Source: Prevotella sp. (GTDB lineage: Bacteria; Bacteroidota; Bacteroidia; Bacteroidales; Bacteroidaceae). Taken from it: a DNA stretch of 64,000 nucleotides. The stretch covers positions 1 through 64,000 of the forward strand of contig JAFVGN010000034.1 in the NCBI GenBank assembly GCA_017474925.1, in the 5' to 3' direction. Under the pieces are notes generated by a model that searched no databases, was not told the origin of the DNA, and was given only the letters and a program-made list of their open reading frames with translations. The position numbers and the translations under genes were made by a program. Below, piece by piece: positions 38,468 through 47,186 of the stretch. Position 1 is the first letter of the stretch; every line of letters begins with the position of its first letter.

Positions 38468-38552
38468 CGCACAATTCCGCAAATTTGAGAATTTTTGTGC
38501 CTTTTATTAAGTTAAATATATGATAAAATGTAATATTTTAGGTTTATTTATC

Positions 38553-38594
38553 AAAAGAGCGCGGTATGAATCACACACTCCGCGCTCTTTTTTT
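38553..38594. terminator. Strong bidirectional hairpin terminator
   Basis: AAAGAGCGCGG (38554-38564) pairs perfectly with CCGCGCTCTTT (38580-38590). Seven T follow on the plus strand and four T after the stem on the minus strand. It directly follows the 31-codon ORF on the minus strand and shares bases with its stop codon. Confidence 0.7.
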
Positions 38595-38688
38595 AACGGA
38601 TATCAGTGTGCGTCAACGTAATAACACTTAGAATTGTGGTAAACGCAACAGACACTAACAGGGCCGTCGTTTGAAAATCTAATAACAT
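38593..38688 (-). CDS. Candidate 31-aa membrane peptide
   Basis: The minus strand reads MLLDFQTTALLVSVAFTTIL then SVITLTHTDIR and TAA: one hydrophobic span of about 18 residues and a polar end. An AAGG-containing stretch (TTTAAGGTAAAGATT) precedes the ATG. A TACCTTTG promoter element lies 69 bases upstream and a strong hairpin abuts the stop, so the ORF fills its own small transcription unit. It might instead be a non-coding RNA whose frame is accidental. No family recognised. Confidence 0.4.
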   Translation of the reverse strand: MLLDFQTTALLVSVAFTTILSVITLTHTDIR

Positions 38689-38756
38689 AATCTTTACCTT
38701 AAATCTATTAACTACTAACCTAATGAATGATGTTGCAATCGTCACGATTGACAATG

Positions 38757-38764
38757 CAAAGGTA
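38757..38764 (-). promoter_or_regulatory. Promoter -7 element of the small transcription unit
   Basis: TACCTTTG on the minus strand. The predicted transcript of about 190-200 bases ends at the hairpin at 38553-38594. Confidence 0.5.
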
Positions 38765-38839
38765 CGAAGAAAGTTAAGAGTGGAGGAGGTAGAATGCCGA
38801 TATTTTTCTAAAAGGCTATTCCTTTTTGACCTACATCAA

Positions 38840-38869
38840 AAGGCACCACTGAATATCCAGCGGTGCCTT
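38840..38869 (-). terminator. Terminator of pckA
   Basis: AAGGCACC (38840-38847) with CTG pairs with CAG and GGTGCCTT (ending 38869); on the minus transcript the stem is followed by TTTTG. It lies 50 bases after the pckA stop. Confidence 0.65.
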
Positions 38870-38919
38870 CTTATGCATGATAATGATAATCTTTCAATTA
38901 TTTTGCATTACCCCTCGTT

Positions 38920-40533
38920 TTACAATTTGGGTCCTGCAGCTACGAGAGCCTTACCAGCTTCGTTGCCTTCGTACTTCTTGAAGTTCTTGATGAAGCGGCC
39001 GGCGAGATCCTTAGCCTTCTCCTCCCACTCAGCACGGTTCTGATAGGTGTCGCGAGGATCAAGAATGCCCCATGCTACACCATCAAGCTCTGTTGGTACC
39101 TCGAAATCGAAGTATGGAATCTTCTTGGTGGGTGCGTTCAGAATAGCACCACCCAGGATGGCGTCGATGATACCACGTGTATCCTTGATAGAGATACGCT
39201 TGCCAGTGCCGTTCCAGCCTGTGTTTACGAGGTAAGCCTTGGCACCGCTCTTCTCCATACGTTTAACCAGTTCCTCGGCATACTTTGTGGGATGCAGCTC
39301 GAGGAATGCCTGACCGAAGCAAGCAGAGAACGTAGGAGTTGGCTCTGTAATGCCACGCTCTGTACCTGCCAGTTTGGCTGTAAAGCCAGAGAGGAAGTAG
39401 TACTTGGTTTGCTCAGGAGTCAGGATAGATACGGGAGGCAGTACGCCAAATGCGTCAGCACTCAGGAAGATGACGTTCTTAGCCTCAGGACCAGCACTCT
39501 TTTGGTTTACCTTCTGGGCAATCTTTTCAATGTGGTTGATAGGATAGCTCACACGGGTATTCTCGGTCACACTCTTGTCTGCGAAGTCAATCTTGCCAGC
39601 CTCGTCAACAGTTACGTTCTCAAGCAGTGCATCGCGGCGGATTGCATTGTATATGTCGGGCTCGCTCTCCTTGTCGAGGTTGATAACCTTGGCATAGCAG
39701 CCACCCTCGAAGTTGAATACGCCCTCATCATCCCATCCGTGCTCGTCGTCACCAATGAGCAGGCGCTTCGGGTCGGTAGACAGCGTGGTCTTACCGGTAC
39801 CAGACAGACCAAAGAAGATAGCGGTATTCTTACCCTCCATATCAGTGTTAGCCGAGCAGTGCATAGAAGCGATACCCTGCAGAGGCAGGTAGTAGTTCAT
39901 CATGGAGAACATACCCTTCTTCATCTCACCACCGTACCAAGTGTTAATGATACACTGCTCGCGAGAAGAAGTGTTGAAGGCAACACAGGTCTCTGAGTTC
40001 AGACCCAGTTCCTTATAGTTCTCTACCTTAGCCTTGGAAGCATTATAGATGACGAAGTTAGGCTCAAAGTTCTCCAGTTCCTCAGCTGTAGGCTGAATGA
40101 ACATGTTCTTTACAAAGTGGGCCTGCCAGGCAACCTCCACGATGAAACGGACACGCAGACGGGTAGCCTCGTTGGCACCGCAGAAAGCATCCATTACATA
40201 CAGGTTCTTGTTGCAAAGCTCCTTGATGGCAATTTCCTTTACCTTGGCCCAAACCTCCTCACTCATGGGGTGGTTGTCGTTCTTATATTCCTCAGAAGTC
40301 CACCATACCTTATCCTCGCTCTGTGCATCCTTTACGATGTACTTGTCCTTAGGCGAGCGGCCGGTGTAAATACCAGTCATTACGTTAACGGCGTTGAGCT
40401 CGGTGTTTACGCCCTTGTCGAAACCCTCGAGTCCAGCTTTAGTTTCCTCTTCAAAGAGGTACTCATACGACGGATTGTGAGCAATCACGGTTGAACCGGT
40501 GATGCCATACTGTGTCAAATCTAACTTTGCCAT
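38920..40533 (-). CDS. pckA: Phosphoenolpyruvate carboxykinase (ATP)
   Basis: 537 residues, cytoplasmic. ATP-type PEPCK motifs: [14 protein letters not shown], the kinase-1a P-loop [11 protein letters not shown], the metal-binding [38 protein letters not shown] and [13 protein letters not shown]. In gut Bacteroidales this enzyme usually runs toward oxaloacetate, fixing CO2 on the route to succinate. Single-gene unit: its own -7 element upstream and a hairpin downstream. Confidence 0.97.
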   Translation of the reverse strand: MAKLDLTQYGITGSTVIAHNPSYEYLFEEETKAGLEGFDKGVNTELNAVNVMTGIYTGRSPKDKYIVKDAQSEDKVWWTSEEYKNDNHPMSEEVWAKVKEIAIKELCNKNLYVMDAFCGANEATRLRVRFIVEVAWQAHFVKNMFIQPTAEELENFEPNFVIYNASKAKVENYKELGLNSETCVAFNTSSREQCIINTWYGGEMKKGMFSMMNYYLPLQGIASMHCSANTDMEGKNTAIFFGLSGTGKTTLSTDPKRLLIGDDEHGWDDEGVFNFEGGCYAKVINLDKESEPDIYNAIRRDALLENVTVDEAGKIDFADKSVTENTRVSYPINHIEKIAQKVNQKSAGPEAKNVIFLSADAFGVLPPVSILTPEQTKYYFLSGFTAKLAGTERGITEPTPTFSACFGQAFLELHPTKYAEELVKRMEKSGAKAYLVNTGWNGTGKRISIKDTRGIIDAILGGAILNAPTKKIPYFDFEVPTELDGVAWGILDPRDTYQNRAEWEEKAKDLAGRFIKNFKKYEGNEAGKALVAAGPKL

Positions 40534-40581
40534 AATTGTTGTTTTTTATAATGAGTTTACCTATTATCTTGAAATCGGATG

Positions 40582-40589
40582 CAAAGTTA
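40582..40589 (-). promoter_or_regulatory. Promoter -7 element for pckA
   Basis: TAACTTTG on the minus strand, 48 bases before the ATG at 40533. Confidence 0.5.
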
Positions 40590-40597
40590 CAAAATAA

Positions 40598-40621
40598 TTG
40601 TGAATTGTGAAATGTGAATTA
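40598..40621. repeat. Short GTGAATT-type tandem repeat upstream of pckA
   Basis: TTGTGAATTGTGAAATGTGA then ATTA: three near-copies of a TGTGAA(A)T unit. It lies just upstream of the pckA promoter and resembles in style the GTGAAGA, ATAAACG and TTAGGAA repeats at other junctions here. Confidence 0.5.
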
Positions 40622-40731
40622 AATTTTATTCACTATCCTTTGGCAGTTTTTGAGTTAAAGTATTTAAAAATCGCTTGTTGCAGTCTTTTTTTGTCACACT
40701 GACATGTCAAAACCATATGATGGTAAAAACA

Positions 40732-41433
40732 TCAAGTCTGATGGTTACAGATATCTTGAATCAGAAGGCTTGCTAGTGTCATACCAAAAACGGCTGTTAT
40801 CTGTACCAACGACCCCTTGCTTTTGTCTTTCTGAGCTTGTATAGGCTCATCAGAATAGACGCATTTGAATTTTCGTTTTGGGAAATGTTGCTCCTTTTTG
40901 AAATGGTTGCGTAGAGCCCTTGCCAGCGGGTCTCCTTTTACTTTCCAAAATTCATCTACACAGACCCTTGTCGCATCTGTTTTCAAAGCAGCACCCATAG
41001 ACGAATAGAAACGTGATTTTGTCTGACATGCCATTAAGATGAGCAGTGCCTTGTCTTTCAAAGAGTCAATGGCATCAATGATGTAGTCATAACTACTTAT
41101 GTCGAATGTGTTCGCAGTCGACTCGCAGAAAGTATTCTGAATGGCAGTGATTTCTGCCTCAGGATTAATAGTCAGCAGCCGTTTCTTCAGGGTGTCCACT
41201 TTTATTTGCCCTACTGTTTCTGTTGTTGCCATCAACTGGCGGTTGATGTTTGTCACGTCAACGACGTCAAAGTCGACAATGGTGAGTTTACGCACTCCTG
41301 TGCGCACCAATGCTTCTGCGCACCAAGAACCAACACCGCCTATGCCAAAGATGATGACCCGTTGCAGTGCTATACGCTCCATATTATCGCTTCCCAGAAG
41401 CTGTTCTGCCCGTTGGAAAATGGCTTGTTTCAT
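40732..41433 (-). CDS. tcdA: tRNA threonylcarbamoyladenosine dehydratase (ThiF/E1-like)
   Basis: 233 residues. Rossmann ATP-binding start VIIFGIGGVGSWCAEALVRTGV, the TIVDFDVVDVTNINRQ motif of E1-like adenylating enzymes, and IIDAIDSLKDKALLI and YSSMGAALKTDATRV. This is the TcdA/CsdL pattern: cyclisation of t6A in tRNA. A short C-terminal segment (GSLVQITAVFGMTLASLL) matches the family. Divergent from upp, with two promoter elements between. Confidence 0.9.
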   Translation of the reverse strand: MKQAIFQRAEQLLGSDNMERIALQRVIIFGIGGVGSWCAEALVRTGVRKLTIVDFDVVDVTNINRQLMATTETVGQIKVDTLKKRLLTINPEAEITAIQNTFCESTANTFDISSYDYIIDAIDSLKDKALLILMACQTKSRFYSSMGAALKTDATRVCVDEFWKVKGDPLARALRNHFKKEQHFPKRKFKCVYSDEPIQAQKDKSKGSLVQITAVFGMTLASLLIQDICNHQT

Positions 41434-41470
41434 AGCCGCCTTGTTTTGTTATAACTTAATCGTTTCACTG

Positions 41471-41478
41471 CAAAGGTA
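41471..41478 (-). promoter_or_regulatory. Promoter -7 element for tcdA
   Basis: TACCTTTG on the minus strand, 37 bases before the ATG at 41433. Confidence 0.5.
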
Positions 41479-41530
41479 TGAAAATAAACTTTATTAACAC
41501 AAAAACACCTGTACTTTTAAAAAAACTTAG

Positions 41531-41538
41531 TACTTTTG
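41531..41538 (+). promoter_or_regulatory. Promoter -7 element for upp
   Basis: TACTTTTG, 25 bases before the ATG at 41564. Confidence 0.55.
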
Positions 41539-41563
41539 TATCCGAAAATAGAAAACCTAAGAC

Positions 41564-42277
41564 ATGATACAAGTAATTAATTTCGCAGAACAAAACACCA
41601 TCATCAACCATTTTATGGCTGGGTTGCGTGACAAGAATTATCAGAAGAACCGTCTGACCTTTCGCCATAATGTTGAGCGTATCGGTGAGATGATGGCCTA
41701 TGAGCTTTCAAAAACTTTAGAGTATAAGCCGAAGACTGTCAAGACGCCATTAGGTGTTGTGGACATTCCACTCATCAGACAGGAAGACATGGTCATAGCA
41801 ACGGTATTACGTGCTGGTCTGCCCTTTCATCAGGGTTTTCTCAATGTATTTGATCAGGCCGACAATGCCTTTGTATCTGCATTTCGTATGTATATTAATC
41901 GTGAACATACGGAGGTTGGGGTACACGCGGAGTACATGGCTACTCCTAGCCTCAAAGGGCGAACGTTAGTGGTTGTTGACCCCATGTTGGCAACAGGTGG
42001 TAGCTTGGCTGCTGCTATTGAGGCTTTGTTCCAGGCTGGTAGACCCAAGAAGATTCACGTTTGCTGTATTATTGCTGCTCCGGAAGGTGTTGAGACGCTT
42101 AAGGAATTTCTGCCTGATGGTTCAACCATTTGGTGTGCTTCTATCGATCAAGGCATGAACATGCAGAAGTACATTGTACCTGGTTTCGGTGACTGTGGTG
42201 ATCTCTGTTTTGGTGAGAAACTACAGAGTTTCCGCAAGTTAGCTGACAAGGAATTAAAGAAGAAAGGCCTCCTCTGA
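41564..42277 (+). CDS. upp: Uracil phosphoribosyltransferase
   Basis: 237 residues, cytoplasmic. It shows the UPRT order: RDKNYQKNRLTFRHNVERIG, IATVLRAGLPFHQGFL, the PRPP-binding loop VVVDPMLATGGSLAAAIEAL, and the uracil-binding C-terminal VPGFGDCGDLCFG. The enzyme salvages uracil to UMP. Monocistronic: promoter at 41531 and a terminator overlapping the stop. Confidence 0.95.
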   Translation: MIQVINFAEQNTIINHFMAGLRDKNYQKNRLTFRHNVERIGEMMAYELSKTLEYKPKTVKTPLGVVDIPLIRQEDMVIATVLRAGLPFHQGFLNVFDQADNAFVSAFRMYINREHTEVGVHAEYMATPSLKGRTLVVVDPMLATGGSLAAAIEALFQAGRPKKIHVCCIIAAPEGVETLKEFLPDGSTIWCASIDQGMNMQKYIVPGFGDCGDLCFGEKLQSFRKLADKELKKKGLL

Positions 42278-42290
42278 GGCCTTTCTTTTA
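42261..42290. terminator. Intrinsic terminator of upp (bidirectional with korB)
   Basis: AGAAAGGCCTC (42261-42271), loop CTCT, GAGGCCTTTCT (42276-42286), then TTTA. The stem contains the last codons and stop of upp. In reverse it also follows the korB stop at 42311. Confidence 0.85.
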
Positions 42291-42310
42291 TTTACCATGA
42301 TGTTATTTCC

Positions 42311-43315
42311 CTACTTCACTTCCCAAATGTCGTTGGTTTCCAGAAGTTCTGCGAAATTGTGGTATTTCTTCTTGGCACTGATGTCCTGAATCTGCAGCGT
42401 GACTGCTTCATCGTAGGTAGGTGCGTCGACATCGCGAATGACGCCTAAGGCTACAGGGAATCCATCGCCATTACCCATTAATGCAAGCTTCAGTTGCAGG
42501 GTGTTATCCTCGCAATGGGCATCGTGAACTAGTACGTCGTCCAATGTGTATCCGTCCTTCCCAATTTCGACGATTTTCAGCCCGAAACCTTCCTGAACGA
42601 GACCGAACTCATTGTTTTCACCAAATACCAGTTTTTCTCCATGACGCACATAAATGGCATTCTTCTTGCGGCCTTCTTTGTTGTAGACAGCTTCGTGAGT
42701 CCCATCATTGAAGATGACACAGTTCTGGAGAATCTCGCAGACCGCAGCACCTTTGTGCTCATAAGCAGCCTTTAATATATCTACAGTACCTTGCGCATCT
42801 GTAGCTACCGCACGTGCAAAGAAATGGCCTCGTGCTCCGAAGCACAGCTCTGCAGGACGGAAGGGGTCTTCTACTGTTCCATAGGGGCTTGACTTAGAAA
42901 CAAATCCGCGGGGGGAAGTGGGAGAGTACTGTCCCTTGGTCAGACCATAGATGCGGTTGTTCAGAAGTATCATATTCAGGTTGATGTTACGGCGGTTGGC
43001 ATGAATGAAGTGATTGCCGCCAATTGCCAGTCCGTCACCATCGCCAGAGACCTGCCATACGGTAAGATTGGGATTGGCAACCTTCGCTCCTGTAGCGATG
43101 GCAGCTGCACGACCATGGATGGTATTCATGCCGTAAGTGGCCATATAGTGAGGCAAACGGCTTGAACAGCCAATGCCCGATATTACTGCTGTATCGTGAG
43201 GAGCGACTCCGATTTCTGCTAATGCTTTGTGGAACGATGCCAGGAAGAAGTGGTCACCGCAACCAGGACACCAACGCGGTTGTCCTTTCTTATAATCTTG
43301 TGCTGTATAACTCAT
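42311..43315 (-). CDS. korB: 2-oxoglutarate:ferredoxin oxidoreductase, beta subunit
   Basis: 334 residues, no signal. TPP-binding subunit: RWCPGCGDHFFLASFHKAL (cluster-ligating Cys pair), the TPP/Mg motif VSGDGDGLAIGGNHFIHANR and NNRIYGLTKGQYSPTSPRGF. With KorA it converts 2-oxoglutarate to succinyl-CoA with reduced ferredoxin, or runs in reverse for anaerobic carboxylation. It follows korA by 12 bases. Confidence 0.92.
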   Translation of the reverse strand: MSYTAQDYKKGQPRWCPGCGDHFFLASFHKALAEIGVAPHDTAVISGIGCSSRLPHYMATYGMNTIHGRAAAIATGAKVANPNLTVWQVSGDGDGLAIGGNHFIHANRRNINLNMILLNNRIYGLTKGQYSPTSPRGFVSKSSPYGTVEDPFRPAELCFGARGHFFARAVATDAQGTVDILKAAYEHKGAAVCEILQNCVIFNDGTHEAVYNKEGRKKNAIYVRHGEKLVFGENNEFGLVQEGFGLKIVEIGKDGYTLDDVLVHDAHCEDNTLQLKLALMGNGDGFPVALGVIRDVDAPTYDEAVTLQIQDISAKKKYHNFAELLETNDIWEVK

Positions 43316-43327
43316 ATTTCCTACTTT

Positions 43328-45175
43328 TTATTTTTTTAATATCTCCTCGAATGCATTGACGAGTTCTTCAACCACGAAGGGCTGACCTTTAACTTGGTTG
43401 AACTGGTAAGGTGTAAAGTTGTCGACTTTCATGCGCAAATAGGCAGCTAACTGGCCCATGTTTTGTTCGGCAACCACTACCTTCTTGTATTTTTTCATCA
43501 CGTCCGCAGTATTCTTAGGTAGCGGATTCAAGTACTTGAACTGTGCCTGGGCAACCTTGTAACCCTTAGCGCGGAGCTCGTCCATAGCAGCATGCAGATG
43601 TCCGTAGGTGGAACCAAAACCAACGATGAGTAAATCTGCATTATCAGCATCGCCACCGACCTCAAGGTCGGGAACCTGGATGTTGGCAATCTTTTGCTGA
43701 CGCAGTCGTGTCATCAGGTCGTGATTTTCTGGATTGGTCGAGATTGCTCCAGTCTTAGAGTCCTTCTCCAGTCCGCCTAAAATATGGGTAAATCCTTTGC
43801 GACCAGGTACAGCCCAATAGCGTGTGCCGTTTTCTGCACGCATATATGGAGTCCACTTCTCCTTCAATTCCTCAGGAACATAGGGGGGATTTATGCTATC
43901 GAGCTTGTCCATCTCTGGCAGCTTAAAGGCACCGGAACCATTGGCAATATATGCGTCGGTCAGCAATGCGACAGGTGTCATATGTTCCAAAGCAATCTTG
44001 CATGCCTGATAAGCAGCATCGAAACAGTCGGCAGGGCTAGTTGCTGCCAATACGGGCATGGGACTTTCGCCGTTACGTCCGAAAAGTACTTGCAGAAGGT
44101 CGGTCTGTTCTGATTTTGTTGGCAGTCCCGTAGCCGGACCACCGCGCTGTACGTCGAGTACTACTAATGGTAGTTCCATGATGACGGCCAGGTTCATGGC
44201 TTCTGACTTCAGGCAGATACCGGGACCAGAAGTTGAAGTGACAGCCAGTGCACCAGCAAAAGATGCTCCTAATGCAGAAGCAGCGCCACTGATTTCGTCT
44301 TCACATTGTACGGTTTTTACACCCAGCGACTTGTGCTTTGACAACTCATGTAGCACGTCAGTTGCAGGAGTGATGGGGTAGGAGCCCAAATAAAGCTTCA
44401 GACCAGCTTTTTCTGCAGCTGCAATAAATCCGTATGCCGTAGCCTTGTTGCCAGTGATATCCATATAGCGTCCGGGAACTTTGTTCTTGGTTTCTATACG
44501 GCGAACATTTACAGCACTTGAATGGGTGTTGTGACCATAGTCGTATCCAGCCTGTACCACCTTGATGTTGTTCTCGGCAATCTGCGGTTTCTTGGCAAAT
44601 TTCTCCTTCAGGAAGTTGGCTACCAGCGAAAGGTCACGGTCAAAGAGCCAGCAAACCAGTCCCAGTGCAAACATGTTACGGCATTTCAGAATAGTCTTAT
44701 TGTCCATACCGGTGTCAGCCAAACAGTCCTTAACCATTTGTGTCAATGGACATTGGATGACGCGGTCTGGGTCGATGCCCATTTCGCCCAAGTAGTCTTC
44801 GCTCTCGAACTGAGCCTTTTTCAAGTCGTTAGGTCCGAATGCGTCAGTATCTATAATAATGGTAGCATCAGGCTTTGCGTAGCGATACTGCGTTTTCAAA
44901 GCTGCTGCGTTCATGGCCACCAGAACGTCACACTTGTCACCAGGTGTATATACTTGGCCGGCGCCAATATGTACCTGAAAACCCGATACACCTGTCAGCG
45001 AACCTTGCGGGGCGCGGATGTCAGCAGGATAGTCTGGGAATGTTGAAATACCATTGCCTACGGTAGCGCTAACCGTAGAGAAGATGTTTCCGGCTAACTG
45101 CATACCATCTCCGGAATCACCTGAGAAGCGAACAACAACTTGTTCGAGCTCTTGAATGTTTAAATGTTCAGCCAT
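43328..45175 (-). CDS. korA: 2-oxoacid:ferredoxin oxidoreductase, fused gamma-alpha subunit
   Basis: 615 residues. The N-terminal gamma domain (about 1-190) begins with VVRFSGDSGDGMQLAGNIFS; the alpha domain follows with YLGSYPITPATDVLHELS, QCEDEISGAASALGASFAGA, TSTSGPGICLKSEAMNLA and DVQRGGPATGLPTKSEQ. The fusion is normal for Bacteroidetes KorA. It pairs with KorB, in an operon with its own promoter element at 45220. Confidence 0.92.
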   Translation of the reverse strand: MAEHLNIQELEQVVVRFSGDSGDGMQLAGNIFSTVSATVGNGISTFPDYPADIRAPQGSLTGVSGFQVHIGAGQVYTPGDKCDVLVAMNAAALKTQYRYAKPDATIIIDTDAFGPNDLKKAQFESEDYLGEMGIDPDRVIQCPLTQMVKDCLADTGMDNKTILKCRNMFALGLVCWLFDRDLSLVANFLKEKFAKKPQIAENNIKVVQAGYDYGHNTHSSAVNVRRIETKNKVPGRYMDITGNKATAYGFIAAAEKAGLKLYLGSYPITPATDVLHELSKHKSLGVKTVQCEDEISGAASALGASFAGALAVTSTSGPGICLKSEAMNLAVIMELPLVVLDVQRGGPATGLPTKSEQTDLLQVLFGRNGESPMPVLAATSPADCFDAAYQACKIALEHMTPVALLTDAYIANGSGAFKLPEMDKLDSINPPYVPEELKEKWTPYMRAENGTRYWAVPGRKGFTHILGGLEKDSKTGAISTNPENHDLMTRLRQQKIANIQVPDLEVGGDADNADLLIVGFGSTYGHLHAAMDELRAKGYKVAQAQFKYLNPLPKNTADVMKKYKKVVVAEQNMGQLAAYLRMKVDNFTPYQFNQVKGQPFVVEELVNAFEEILKK

Positions 45176-45219
45176 AATATAATAATGTATGTACTAGTTG
45201 CTTTTTTCTTTTCCGCGTG

Positions 45220-45227
45220 CAAAGGTA
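45220..45227 (-). promoter_or_regulatory. Promoter -7 element for korAB
   Basis: TACCTTTG on the minus strand, 44 bases before the korA ATG at 45175. Confidence 0.5.
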
Positions 45228-45283
45228 GTGCAAAATGTAGAAAGCCCCAAAAAAAATCCCATAAAAATGCAAGAAAGGATGTG

Positions 45284-47035
45284 TCAATATTTAAATGAAC
45301 TGCCGCCAAGGAATTCTCGGAGCAGCGAGGTTGGTGGTATTTGCGCTTCAGAAATAGGACGTATGTATTTTAGAAATTTCAACAGACGATGGGCTTCTGC
45401 ATGTTCCGCGCAGTTTTCTGGCACTTGCTCCAATAGTGGCTCTACTTGGCTTTTGATGACAGCCAGTTCGAAGAGCATAGCAGAATTGAACATCGCGTCG
45501 GCATTTTCCTGATAGGGGAATATCCATTTATTCTCACCTTTTCGTACGCTTGGCCATCTCCGTATGGTTTCTTTGGCATTCACTCCCCTGTATTTGTTGT
45601 CGCGGATAATGCGACGCAGCAGTCGGTTGTCAGTCGTTGGAATATAGTTGTGGTTGTCTAACAGGATGGTGGTTAGTGCCGAGGCGTAGATACGGAAGAG
45701 CTGGCTGTCAGGTATATTGGCGGTCAGTTCTGGGTTCAGAGCGTGGATGCCTTCAACAACTAATATCTCGTTGCCCTTCAATCGCAACTTCTTGCCGCTC
45801 AGCTCGCTCTTGCCTGTCTGGAAATTGTAGCGCGGCAGTTCTACCTCTTCACCTTTGAACAAGGCATTCATTTGTTCGTTCAGCAGGGGGATGTCCAATG
45901 CATGCAGATGTTCAAAATCGTAGTCGCCATTCTCGTCACGTGGCGTTTTGTCGCGATCCAGAAAATAGTCATCAAGCGATATGCCGATAGGATGTATACC
46001 ATTGACAGCCAATTGTACCGATATGCGTTTGCAGGTGGTCGTCTTGCCACTGCTTGACGGACCGGCAATCAGAACCATTTTAATGCCTGGCCTGCGGGCT
46101 ATCTCGTCGGCTATTTGGGCAATCTTCTTCTCTTGCAGAGCCTCGCCCAGTTGGATGAGCCCATTGGCATATCCTTTTTCAATGGCTTTGTTTAGGTCGC
46201 CTACGGTTCTCATGCCTAATATTTCCTGCCATCGGTGGTGCTCTTTGAAGATCTCGAACATTTTATCCTGACGCATGAAGGCCCCCAGTTTAGCTGGATT
46301 TTCCTTTGAAGGAATGCGCAGTAGCAGGCCATTATAATAGTATTCAAGGCCGAACAAATGGAGCATCCCTGTGGAGGTGAGTAGTGCACCATAATAATAG
46401 TCTACATAACCGTCTATGTCGTAATAGGTCGTATAAAGTGATCCCAATCCTTCGAGCAGTTTTACCTTTGAAAGTGAGTTGGAATCGCGGAACATCTGAA
46501 TGGCTTCTTCTGTAGTGGACTCATGACGATGGATGGGGATGTCGGCATTAATGATTTCTTTCATCTTGTCCCGCAGGATATTCACATCATCGGGAGTAAC
46601 GTCTCTCCGCTTTCCTTCATCGTCTTTCAATCGTAGGTCTATATAGTAACCGTTCGAAACGGGGATGTCAATGACTACCGTACAGAGAGGCCACAATTCG
46701 TGTGCAGCCTTGTTTAGTACAAAGAATAGCGTACGGGTGTAAGCACGGATGGAGGATGAGTCGTGCAAGTCAAGGAATTCTATGTCTTTTGGCTTGTAGA
46801 CGCGAAAGTGAAGACCTTCCTCCCGATTGTTTACTCTGGCAATGATGGGACCATACTCCATTTTGAGCCCTAACTGAGCGAAGATATCAGAAAGTTGGCT
46901 TCCCATATTGATATTGAGAGTCTCCTGGGTATTTTTGCAGCGTATTTGGACGAAATGATGATGTGCTGTGATCTGCTTGTCTACATTTGTGTTATTGGCA
47001 GAATCGTTTTTTTGTTCCTGTTGTTTCATAGTCAT
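45284..47035 (-). CDS. TGS-domain/uridine-kinase-like nucleoside kinase
   Basis: 583 residues from MTMKQQEQK (start chosen because the TAACTTTG element at 47054 overlaps the longer frame). The N-terminal part (about 20-260) resembles the TGS and second domains of threonyl-tRNA synthetase (RCKNTQETLNINMGSQLSDI). The C-terminal part is a uridine-kinase/phosphoribulokinase fold with P-loop LIAGPSSSGKTTTCKRI, DDYFLDRDKTPRD, GEVELPRYNFQTG and VVEGIHALNPELT. Such fusions are common in Bacteroidetes and firmicutes. The actual nucleoside substrate is not established. Confidence 0.85.
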   Translation of the reverse strand: MTMKQQEQKNDSANNTNVDKQITAHHHFVQIRCKNTQETLNINMGSQLSDIFAQLGLKMEYGPIIARVNNREEGLHFRVYKPKDIEFLDLHDSSSIRAYTRTLFFVLNKAAHELWPLCTVVIDIPVSNGYYIDLRLKDDEGKRRDVTPDDVNILRDKMKEIINADIPIHRHESTTEEAIQMFRDSNSLSKVKLLEGLGSLYTTYYDIDGYVDYYYGALLTSTGMLHLFGLEYYYNGLLLRIPSKENPAKLGAFMRQDKMFEIFKEHHRWQEILGMRTVGDLNKAIEKGYANGLIQLGEALQEKKIAQIADEIARRPGIKMVLIAGPSSSGKTTTCKRISVQLAVNGIHPIGISLDDYFLDRDKTPRDENGDYDFEHLHALDIPLLNEQMNALFKGEEVELPRYNFQTGKSELSGKKLRLKGNEILVVEGIHALNPELTANIPDSQLFRIYASALTTILLDNHNYIPTTDNRLLRRIIRDNKYRGVNAKETIRRWPSVRKGENKWIFPYQENADAMFNSAMLFELAVIKSQVEPLLEQVPENCAEHAEAHRLLKFLKYIRPISEAQIPPTSLLREFLGGSSFKY

Positions 47036-47053
47036 GATAGTTCTTTGTTGGTG

Positions 47054-47061
47054 CAAAGTTA
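47054..47061 (-). promoter_or_regulatory. Promoter -7 element for the nucleoside kinase
   Basis: TAACTTTG on the minus strand, 18 bases before the chosen ATG. Confidence 0.5.
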
Positions 47062-47158
47062 ATAAAAAATGCTGATAAACAGAAGCAAAAGGTTTTCATT
47101 TTTATCCTATTTCCCCAAAATATTCACTCTCAGCCATTCGCAAATGACAAAAAAAGAT

Positions 47159-47166
47159 TATCTTTG
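47159..47166 (+). promoter_or_regulatory. Promoter -7 element for the GT87-type gene
   Basis: TATCTTTG, 20 bases before the ATG at 47187. Confidence 0.5.
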
Positions 47167-47186
47167 CACAAAAATTCAAAGTACAA

